A DNA stretch of 5,949 nucleotides, taken from the NCBI GenBank assembly GCA_038231615.1, contig JBBRLA010000552.1, positions 1 to 5,949 of the forward strand, read 5' to 3'. Below the pieces are notes generated by a model. That model was not told the DNA's origin. It saw only the letters and a list, made by a program, of their open reading frames with translations, and did no database searches. Source of the stretch: JBBRLA01 sp038231615 (GTDB taxonomy: Bacteria; Myxococcota_A; Polyangia; Palsa-1104; JAEUJZ01). Both the position numbers and the translations under genes were made by a program. Positions 1 to 5,682 of this stretch are shown one piece after another (the first letter of the stretch is position 1; every line of letters begins with the position of its first letter).

Positions 1-74
1 AAAAGGGCAAGGGCGCGGCGGCGGGCGAGGGCGGCGGCGGCGGTGGCGGCGAGGACTTCGGCGGCGACTTCTAG
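1..74 (+). CDS. C-terminal tail of an unidentified protein (partial, 5' end outside window)
   Basis: Only the last 23 full codons are present; the first full codon is at position 3 and the TAG stop is at 72-74. The tail begins KGKGAAAGE, continues with seven consecutive glycines, and ends EDFGGDF. The reading frame is supported by the stop lying about 30 bases before a strong + strand terminator. A glycine-rich flexible tail with an acidic, phenylalanine-ending tip resembles in style the C-terminus of single-stranded DNA-binding proteins, but the usual tip ends in IPF, which is missing here. Other proteins also carry glycine-rich tails, so I give no function. The run of GGC codons also makes this stretch low in complexity. 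Confidence 0.5.
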   Translation, partial: KGKGAAAGEGGGGGGGEDFGGDF

Positions 75-103
75 CACCCGCCTGACGGACTGACGGCAGT
101 CTC

Positions 104-150
104 AAGGCCCATCATCCCTGGCCTGGCCGGATGATGGGCCTTTTTATTTT
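104..150 (+). terminator. Rho-independent terminator for the upstream + strand gene
   Basis: A perfect 14-bp inverted repeat (left arm AAGGCCCATCATCC at 104-117, right arm at 129-142) encloses an 11-base loop, and the right arm runs into TTTATTTT (143-150). It lies 29 bases after the TAG at 72-74, so it should end transcription of that gene. The T-tract ends at the stop codon of the convergent - strand gene. Read on the - strand, the same hairpin is followed only by TTGAGACTG, without a T-tract, so it is probably a weaker stop in that direction. Confidence 0.92.
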
Positions 151-2642
151 TACAGCTGGGCGACGGCGAGGTACACCTTGTTGTTGCTCTCGTCCACCAC
201 TTGGAGGCTGGGCCGGCACTCGGTGGGCAGGAGGCCGCGGACGGTCTCGAGCTGGTTGCGCTCCAGCAGGACGAAAACCCGTCGCCCCCGGTGGGCCTTG
301 AAATAGGCCTGCACCTTGTCGGTGCGGTGGTCGCCGAGGAAGACTGTCTTCTCGGCCGCGTCGAGCTTGTGGTCGTAGATGTCGTTCCGGGTGTAAAAAT
401 TCTCGCCGCGCCAGTACATCTGCCAGGCCAGCACCGGCTCCTCGGGCCCCTTGCGCAGCCGGTAGTAGGTGGCGAAGACCCCCTTCTGGCTCCAGTGGGG
501 CGAGATGTCGACCATGAAGCGGTCCAGTACCCAGCAGTTCCAGACCATCCCGGCGACAAAGACCAGCCCCGCGGCGAAGGTCACCGGCCCCCGCAGGACG
601 CCGATCGCCAGCAGTCCCCGCCGCGCCGCCAGCCAGAGAGACAAAAGCAGGAAGAGCGTCGCCGCCCCTGCGGGCACAAGATAGCCCAGCCGCATCCAGC
701 CCGGTAGCATCGTGGAGGTCGGTAGCTTCGACGAGGACCAGTAGGTCACGGCGTCGGCGCGGGGTGCGATGACCAGGCCCGCGACCAGCAAGCCGACGAA
801 GAACAGCCCCAAAAAGGCCGCCCCGTCCGCCCCCAGGCCCCGCTGCGCTTCCTGCTCGGCGGGTCCGGCAATGGTCCCCGCCAGCTCACCCGGCAGTGCC
901 CGGCGCGGGGGCAAGTAGCGCCCCAGAAGAAAGCCGAGCAGTCCCAGCGCCGCCATGGCGATCGCCACCAGGGTGAAGATCTGCGGCCCGTACTCGTAGC
1001 GTTCGCCGTACAGGGACACCAGCGGCCAGGGCCGTCCGCCTCCGGGGGCGTTGACGTAGTCGTAGTTGAAAAGCCAGCCGATGCGCGCCGGGAAGTTTGC
1101 CATGTCTCGCCCGGAGAGCCAGGTGATCGGCAGCCCGACCAGCAGCAAGGCCCCCACCCCGTCGAGCGGCAGGCGCCCCGCCCGGCTTTTGCACAGCTCG
1201 TCGAGGAACAGCCCGGCCAGGATGGCCAACGCCGGCAGGGCCGGCAGGATATAATGGTGGAACTTGGTGTTTACCAGGGCCACGATCATGAAGTCGATGA
1301 CAAACCACACCAGGCAGAAGACCACCAGCCCGCGCCGCGGCGTCCCGATCCACTGCCGCAGCCAGCGCCCCGCCACCAACACCGACGCCGCGACCACCCC
1401 CGACCAGGGGAACAGGCCCAGGCCGAGCTGCCGCAGATAGTACTCATAGCTGCCCCGGTCGCCGTGCCGCCCCTGCACCCGATGCACGTAATTGTCCCCG
1501 ATCATCTCCATCCAGAAAGGGATGCCATGACGCACCAGCATCGCCATGTACCACGGCGCCCCGACGACGATGAAGAGCAGGATGCCGAGCACCACTTGCA
1601 GGCCGTCATGATCTGCCAGGAAGCGCAGCGGCTCGGGCTGTAGACTGCCCCAGCCTGGCGGCTGCTCCCGCTTTTCGCCCAGGAACTCGGCAAAGCGGCC
1701 GGTGCACAGGAGGAAGAAGAACACGATGAGCACCGGCAGCGCGATCCCCGCCGGCCCCTTGGCCAAGGTGGCCACCCCACCGGTGATGTAGGTGACCCAC
1801 AGGTAGATCGACCGCCGATCCCGTGCCGCCGCCATGAAAGGCAGGGAGAGCAGGAAGAGCGCTACGAAAGGCAGCATGGGCACCAAACCCAGGGTGCGAT
1901 AGCTGTGACGCCCGATGACGAAGGTCCAGCTCTGTAGCTGGATGCAGTTGACCAAAAGCTGGGGCACCGTGCACAGGACGTACAACCCGACCACCCAGTA
2001 GAACGCCGGATCGTGGGGCCAAGAGATCCGCAGGCCCAGGACCTGCGCCTCCTTGCGGGGCAGGGCGCGGCGCACCTCTTCCTTCGGCAAGAGCAGCGCC
2101 AGCCCGGCGAAGACCAGTCCCACGGTCATCGGGGTAACGAAGGCCATGTCGGTCATCGCCTGGCGGCTGATCATCGACCACTGGGTGCTGGTGCACAGCA
2201 CCGCCGATGACCAGAACGCGACGCCCCGGCCGGCGATGCGCCGGCACAGGTGCCACACCGCCCACACGCCGGCGAGGCCCAGAAGGACGAAGGGCAGGCG
2301 CAGGGCCCACTCGGCGGTCCAGCCGACGGTCATCTCGGCGGCGTGGGCCACGCCGGGGTGACCCAGGCCGAAGATCTTCATCGACAGGGCCATCAGCCAG
2401 AAGGTGAGCACGGGCTTGGACCAGAAGGTGGCGGCGTCCTGCGGCGAGCCGGGCCACCACAGGCTGATCCAGTCGTTGCGCTCGACCATTTGCCGGGCGA
2501 CTTCCCCGTAATGGGTCTCCCAAGGATCCCACAGGCCATAATTGCCAGCAAAGGGGATGTAGAGCAAACACAGGAACATCAGCAGCGCCACGGTCAGCCA
2601 GCGCTCGTTCAGACCGGGCGTGCCGGGCGAGTTCTTCCACAT
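150..2642 (-). CDS. ArnT/PMT-like GT-C membrane glycosyltransferase (glycosyltransferase family 39/83-like)
   Basis: Predicted polytopic inner-membrane enzyme that transfers a sugar from a polyprenyl-phosphate donor to an acceptor on the periplasmic side. Start: ATG at 2640-2642 is chosen; an adjacent GTG (2643-2645) adds one residue, neither has a clear ribosome binding site, and an in-frame stop lies at 2679-2681. Positions below count from the GTG. After a first membrane helix (about 17-33) comes the first outer loop with D40-P-W-E43 and HYGEVARQM, matching the acidic motif of ArnT. W-S-K-P (75-78) matches the ArnT EKPP region. A second acidic site is D166 (QAMTDMAF). Further family marks are LAKGP (295-299), GAPWY (362-366), LGLFPWS (409-415) and KFHHYILPALPAL (461-473). 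I estimate 16-18 membrane segments. At about 830 residues it is much longer than ArnT (about 550). The extra length is a region of further helices and loops (about 485-707) and a hydrophilic C-terminal domain (about 708-831). The acceptor and sugar are unknown. It is the last gene of the - strand set. Confidence 0.9.
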   Translation of the reverse strand: MWKNSPGTPGLNERWLTVALLMFLCLLYIPFAGNYGLWDPWETHYGEVARQMVERNDWISLWWPGSPQDAATFWSKPVLTFWLMALSMKIFGLGHPGVAHAAEMTVGWTAEWALRLPFVLLGLAGVWAVWHLCRRIAGRGVAFWSSAVLCTSTQWSMISRQAMTDMAFVTPMTVGLVFAGLALLLPKEEVRRALPRKEAQVLGLRISWPHDPAFYWVVGLYVLCTVPQLLVNCIQLQSWTFVIGRHSYRTLGLVPMLPFVALFLLSLPFMAAARDRRSIYLWVTYITGGVATLAKGPAGIALPVLIVFFFLLCTGRFAEFLGEKREQPPGWGSLQPEPLRFLADHDGLQVVLGILLFIVVGAPWYMAMLVRHGIPFWMEMIGDNYVHRVQGRHGDRGSYEYYLRQLGLGLFPWSGVVAASVLVAGRWLRQWIGTPRRGLVVFCLVWFVIDFMIVALVNTKFHHYILPALPALAILAGLFLDELCKSRAGRLPLDGVGALLLVGLPITWLSGRDMANFPARIGWLFNYDYVNAPGGGRPWPLVSLYGERYEYGPQIFTLVAIAMAALGLLGFLLGRYLPPRRALPGELAGTIAGPAEQEAQRGLGADGAAFLGLFFVGLLVAGLVIAPRADAVTYWSSSKLPTSTMLPGWMRLGYLVPAGAATLFLLLSLWLAARRGLLAIGVLRGPVTFAAGLVFVAGMVWNCWVLDRFMVDISPHWSQKGVFATYYRLRKGPEEPVLAWQMYWRGENFYTRNDIYDHKLDAAEKTVFLGDHRTDKVQAYFKAHRGRRVFVLLERNQLETVRGLLPTECRPSLQVVDESNNKVYLAVAQL

Positions 2643-2703
2643 CACGGGGCGAAGCGTGCCGCAACGACGGGCACAAGATCAAGGGCCCGCCCCACATCCG
2701 CGA

Positions 2704-3753
2704 TCATCCGGCGACGTCAGGCGGGGTCGCCGGATTGATGGTCGAGAGCAGCGTCAGAAGGCGGTTCTTGAAGGTGTGCTCCCGGTGGGCCCGCTCCCGG
2801 GCACGGCGGGCCATCTGGGCGCACTCCTTTGGACGAGACAGGTAATGGCGGACCTTTTCGTAAAGGTCCCCGCGCCCGGTGAACGTCGCCACCTCGACCC
2901 CCGGGGTGAAGTAGCGGCGCAGGGCCTCCCGGTCGTCGGTCAACTGGAACGCACCGATCCCCGCCAGCTCGAAAGTGCGTTTGTTCACGTCCCCGATGCC
3001 GGCGTAGTGGTTGGTGTTCAAGGCGATCGAGCAGGCCAGCATGGCCTTGCACTTCTCATCGCCCAGCACCACTGCCCCGGCCCAGAAGTCGCGGGCCCGG
3101 TGGTGCAGCCAGCGCGGCGGCCGGGCGCCCCACAGCTTGACCTTCAAATCCCCGCCGAGAAGCGGCTCCAGAAGGCGCGCCCGGTATGGATAGTAGTTGC
3201 CGAAGGTCGCCACGTCCGCCTGGTAGCGCACCCGGTCGGCCTCCGAAAGCGCCACCGGCTTGTGGTAGTCCGGGTCGCAGCACTGTGGCAGGTGATGGAT
3301 GTTGTCCACCGAGAACGACGTGCGCAGCCGCTCGACCATGTAGGGGTCCTGGAAGAAGAGCGCCTCGTAGGGCGCCAAAAGGAAGCTGCCCCGTCCGAAG
3401 CTGGTGAAGGCGTCGGGAAACCAGCCGACGCAGCGGGTGCCCGCTTCCCGGAGCTTCGCCACCGTCTCGGGCAGCACCCATAGGAGCTGCACCACCAACA
3501 CCAGGTCCGCGCGGAACTCCCGCGCCTTCTGCAAGAGCACGCGCTGCGCCAGATAGAACGGCTCGCGAACTGTGCTTTTGAGCAGGTATTCAGCGACCAG
3601 ATAGGCCATCGGGTAGCGTTGCAGCGGCCCTGGCACCCCGATGTATTTTCGCAAGTCGCAAATCTCGGCCTCGTGCCCCAGCGTTCGCAGGCCCCGCACG
3701 CAGCCCATCTCGGAGCTGTCCACCCAGCTTGGACCGACCACGAGGACCCTCAT
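2704..3753 (-). CDS. CgeB-like GT-B glycosyltransferase
   Basis: Predicted soluble glycosyltransferase of 349 residues in the CgeB / Glyco_trans_1_2 group, which uses nucleotide-sugar donors in the cytoplasm. No signal peptide or membrane helix is seen. The N-terminal half starts with a Rossmann strand and turn (VLVVGPSW, 3-10), followed by DLVLVVQ (83-89) and WFPDA (111-115). The hinge between the halves carries HLPQCCDPDYH (154-164) and FGNYYPYR (184-191), where relatives have an 'LP..DP..H' and a 'FVG..YP.R' motif. The C-terminal half has LWGARPP (207-213), ALNTNHY (244-250) and NKRTFELAGIGAF (257-269). E262 sits where GT-B enzymes hold the nucleotide ribose. YFTPGVEVATF (281-291) follows. 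A TAAAGG sequence lies 12 bases before the ATG, a rather long spacing. The gene follows the SDR gene after 58 bases and precedes the GT-C gene by about 60, consistent with one transcript. The product sugar cannot be told. Confidence 0.87.
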   Translation of the reverse strand: MRVLVVGPSWVDSSEMGCVRGLRTLGHEAEICDLRKYIGVPGPLQRYPMAYLVAEYLLKSTVREPFYLAQRVLLQKAREFRADLVLVVQLLWVLPETVAKLREAGTRCVGWFPDAFTSFGRGSFLLAPYEALFFQDPYMVERLRTSFSVDNIHHLPQCCDPDYHKPVALSEADRVRYQADVATFGNYYPYRARLLEPLLGGDLKVKLWGARPPRWLHHRARDFWAGAVVLGDEKCKAMLACSIALNTNHYAGIGDVNKRTFELAGIGAFQLTDDREALRRYFTPGVEVATFTGRGDLYEKVRHYLSRPKECAQMARRARERAHREHTFKNRLLTLLSTINPATPPDVAG

Positions 3754-3765
3754 GATTCAACCAGA

Positions 3766-3771
3766 CCTTTA
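3766..3771 (-). promoter_or_regulatory. Weak ribosome binding site of the CgeB-like gene
   Basis: The - strand reads TAAAGG, 12 bases before the ATG at 3751-3753. The match is partial and the spacing is longer than usual, so initiation may be modest or helped by translation of the upstream SDR gene. Confidence 0.4.
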
Positions 3772-3811
3772 GCACTGCACCGGTACGGATGCTCTGGGTT
3801 GCCGCGGCGTG

Positions 3812-4633
3812 TCAGGGGATCTGCATTCCGCCAGAGACGTTGATCGTCTGGCCGGTGATGTAGTCCGACAGGGGCGAAGCGAAAAAGAGGACCGCGTTGG
3901 CGATGTCCTCGGGCTCGCCGAAGCGCCCCATCGGGATTCGTTTCAGCGTGGCTTGACGCTGTTCCTCGGGCACCCCGAGTTCGTCGCCGGGCGACTTGGC
4001 CGCGGTCAGGCGGGTGTTGGTGAAGCCCGGGGCCACGGCGTTGACGTTGACGCAGAAGCGCGCCCACTCTTGAGCGACCACTCGGGTGATGCCCACGTTG
4101 CCCATCTTGGCGGCGACGTAATTGATCTGGCCGGGGTTTCCTCGAATGGCCGCGGTCGAGAAGAAATTAACGATTTTTCGGTGATAGGCCACGCGCCCGT
4201 CGCGATCCAGTTCCGCCTTGGCGGTGTCACGCAGGTACGGGGCGCACGAACGGATGCAATTGAAGGTGCCGGTCAGGTTGACATCCAGGACCATGTCCCA
4301 CGCCTCATCGGTCATCAGGTGGCACATCCGGTCCCGCGTCAGCCCCGCGTTGTTGACCAGGATGTCCAGCTTGCCGAAGCGTTCGGCGGCGACCTTCATG
4401 AGCGCGTCGGTATAGGCCGGGTCGGTCACCGAGCCTACCGAGATCGCGGCGGCACCCGATCTGACGGTGTTGCAGGCTGCCGCTGCCTCTTCGGCGGGTT
4501 GCTGTTCCACATCGTTTATGACCACCCGGGCCCCGGACTGCACCAGAGTAAGGGCAACCGAATACCCGATTCCTCGTCCGGCCCCGGTGATTACGGCGAC
4601 GCGATCTTTCAGCAATCTTGACAGCGGCTTCAT
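3812..4633 (-). CDS. Short-chain dehydrogenase/reductase, FabG-like (classical SDR)
   Basis: Predicted cytoplasmic NAD(P)(H)-dependent oxidoreductase of 273 residues acting on a keto/hydroxy substrate. All classical SDR marks are present. The cofactor loop TGAGRGIG is at 16-23 and NNAG at 94-97. The structural/catalytic Asn is N119, the catalytic Ser S159, and Y172 and K176 form YxxxK. The Ser-to-Tyr distance of 13 equals that of E. coli FabG. D41 at the end of the second strand (VVINDVE) is the position that often decides NADH versus NADPH and here suggests NADH, which is an inference. NVNAVAPGF (196-204) and ITGQTINVSGGM (259-270) are typical C-terminal motifs. Compared with FabG, there is an insertion of about 15-20 residues before the catalytic Ser (about 134-152, rich in D, R and K). 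The ATG has a good ribosome binding site. It is the first gene of the - strand set. FabG-like reductases act in fatty acid, polyketide, sugar and steroid pathways, so the substrate is open and I give no symbol. Confidence 0.93.
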   Translation of the reverse strand: MKPLSRLLKDRVAVITGAGRGIGYSVALTLVQSGARVVINDVEQQPAEEAAAACNTVRSGAAAISVGSVTDPAYTDALMKVAAERFGKLDILVNNAGLTRDRMCHLMTDEAWDMVLDVNLTGTFNCIRSCAPYLRDTAKAELDRDGRVAYHRKIVNFFSTAAIRGNPGQINYVAAKMGNVGITRVVAQEWARFCVNVNAVAPGFTNTRLTAAKSPGDELGVPEEQRQATLKRIPMGRFGEPEDIANAVLFFASPLSDYITGQTINVSGGMQIP

Positions 4634-4640
4634 CGTCGGG

Positions 4641-4646
4641 CCTTTC
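4641..4646 (-). promoter_or_regulatory. Ribosome binding site of the SDR gene
   Basis: The - strand reads GAAAGG with a 7-base spacer to the ATG at 4631-4633. This supports the chosen start of the SDR gene. Confidence 0.7.
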
Positions 4647-4696
4647 GGGTGCAGAAGGGTGGGCCTGAGCGTGGGGCTCAGATGAAAAGAGTGGCC

Positions 4697-4726
4697 TAGT
4701 TAGCCGGCTCTGACCGCAAGTGTCAA
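4697..4726 (-). promoter_or_regulatory. Candidate sigma70-type promoter for the SDR/glycosyltransferase operon
   Basis: On the - strand a perfect TTGACA (-35; 4726-4721) is followed after 18 bases by TAACTA (4702-4697) as a possible -10. The -10 is poor (only its first TA fits well), but the -35 is exact and the placement fits. Transcription would start near 4690 and leave a leader of about 57 bases before the SDR ATG. A 6-bp inverted repeat (CTGAGC 4665-4670 / GCTCAG 4676-4681) lies in that leader. Confidence 0.45.
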
Positions 4727-4748
4727 TCCTTCCCTTCCGGGCAACCCG

Positions 4749-4757
4749 TGCTAGACT
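4749..4757 (+). promoter_or_regulatory. Candidate extended -10 element of the + strand gene pair
   Basis: TGCTAGACT matches the extended -10 form TG-N-TAnnnT. No good -35 is visible 16-18 bases upstream (TTCCCT at 4730-4735 is a weak candidate). Transcription would begin around 4764-4765, which is the A of the ATG start, so the mRNA could be leaderless. The absence of a well-spaced Shine-Dalgarno sequence agrees with this; the only AGG ends two bases before the ATG. Confidence 0.35.
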
Positions 4758-4764
4758 ACAGGTC

Positions 4765-5682
4765 ATGATTTATCCGCGTTTTCTGGCTGGCTTGGCCCTG
4801 GCCTGGTTCGCCCTGGGGGCCTCCGCCCCGGCGCACGGGGCCAAGGTAGCGCCGCTGGCCCCGCGGCTTCCCGTGTCGGCAGCGCCTGAACTGCGCGACC
4901 GCTTTCAAGACGCCATCGCCAGGGGATTGCAGCTGGGGGCCGTCACCGGAGTGGAGGTGATGGCCGGTTCCGACGTCCGGGTCCGCCTCCAGGCGAACAA
5001 CGAACTCCTCGGCTGCCAGGGAGGGACTTGCCTGACTCGGGCGGTAACGGAACTGAAGGTGGATCGTCTGGCCCTGGCCGAGATCGACGTGTCGAGCAAG
5101 AATTACAGCATCCAGTTGCGTCTCATCGACCAGGGGGGCGCCGAGATCTGGCGCACCGCTGAAAACTGCGACATCTGCACGGTCCGCGAGGCAGACGAGG
5201 CCGTCGCCCGCGCCGCGGCGCGGATGGGGCCATGGATTGCCCGCCCCGGACCCACCGATCAGGCCAACGCCGCCGCGCAGGCCAAGGCGGCGGCGGCGGC
5301 CCCACCGGTGGCGCCGTCGAACATTCCTTCGGCAGAGCAGACCCCGGAAGCGCATCACCTGTATTACCGCTATGGCTGGATCTCCGCGGCGGTGGTCGGC
5401 GGGCTCTTCGTCGTCGCGGCCGTGCCCTTTTTGGTCTACGCCGGCAAGGATGGACAGACCAATTGCGACCCGTCGGTGAACCCCCGCAACTGTCCGACAA
5501 TCTACAAGGGCAACCTGGGCGCCGGGCTCGGGCTTCTTTCCGCAGGCGTCGTGGCAGGCGGCGGTACTTTCGCGATTCTTTACTACCTGGATCGACGGCA
5601 GCAGCGACAGTCGCCGCCGCCGCGAGTCTCGCTGGTCCCGACAGCGGGCGGGGCGATGCTGGGACTTGAAGGACGCTTCTGA
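4765..5682 (+). CDS. Exported Cys-motif protein with two C-terminal hydrophobic segments, function unknown
   Basis: A 305-residue protein. The ATG at 4765 is chosen over an in-frame GTG at 4720 because it places a clean signal peptide at the N-terminus: R5, a hydrophobic core of about residues 6-18, and likely cleavage after A23-H24-G25. The GTG start would add 15 mixed residues in front. The domain at about 26-158 has an alpha/beta look. It carries two Cys pairs, GCQGGTC (C84, C89) and NCDIC (C135, C138), the second followed by TVREADEAVARAAARM. I associate this pattern with exported deltaproteobacterial/myxobacterial proteins that often also hold a PEGA domain; no PEGA domain is evident here. 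An Ala/Pro linker (about 165-185) leads to hydrophobic segments at about 204-226 and 250-274. Between them is a short loop with C234 and C243 (DGQTNCDP...NCPTIY). The tail LDRRQQRQ is basic. The gene overlaps the next one by one base. No enzymatic motif is seen, so I do not name a function. Confidence 0.85.
   Translation: MIYPRFLAGLALAWFALGASAPAHGAKVAPLAPRLPVSAAPELRDRFQDAIARGLQLGAVTGVEVMAGSDVRVRLQANNELLGCQGGTCLTRAVTELKVDRLALAEIDVSSKNYSIQLRLIDQGGAEIWRTAENCDICTVREADEAVARAAARMGPWIARPGPTDQANAAAQAKAAAAAPPVAPSNIPSAEQTPEAHHLYYRYGWISAAVVGGLFVVAAVPFLVYAGKDGQTNCDPSVNPRNCPTIYKGNLGAGLGLLSAGVVAGGGTFAILYYLDRRQQRQSPPPRVSLVPTAGGAMLGLEGRF
5668..5673 (+). promoter_or_regulatory. Ribosome binding site of the downstream lipoprotein gene
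   Basis: GAAGGA lies inside the last codons of the upstream gene, 8 bases before the ATG at 5682-5684. This good match and spacing decide the start of the lipoprotein gene and argue that it is truly translated. Confidence 0.7.

Noticed and set aside
1606..2697. Second - strand open frame (363 codons) overlapping the GT-C gene
   Set aside because: The translation is rich in Arg, Pro, Gly and Ala with no motif, typical of an out-of-frame reading of GC-rich sequence. The GT-C frame carries the conserved motifs.
2646..2703. Possible terminator or promoter between the two glycosyltransferase genes
   Set aside because: No stable hairpin with a T-tract and no convincing -35/-10 pair was found; the gap looks like an ordinary intra-operon spacer. 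Its length is close to that of the 3754-3811 gap, but the two share no sequence.
2620..3483. Long + strand open frame (287 codons) opposite the CgeB-like gene
   Set aside because: The translation has no family motif, and the opposite strand encodes a clear glycosyltransferase with a plausible start and operon position.
3809..4621. Long + strand open frame (270 codons) opposite the SDR gene
   Set aside because: It mirrors a gene with all SDR motifs. Long antisense frames are expected in GC-rich genes because stop codons are rare, and the translation shows no recognisable domain.
4720..4764. Upstream GTG start that would lengthen the exported protein by 15 residues
   Set aside because: It would bury the signal peptide behind a mixed basic stretch and start before the extended -10 candidate; the ATG at 4765 gives a normal signal peptide.
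5266..5306. GCC/GCG-rich repeat-like stretch
   Set aside because: It encodes the Ala/Pro linker of the exported protein and is low-complexity coding sequence, not a separate repeat element.
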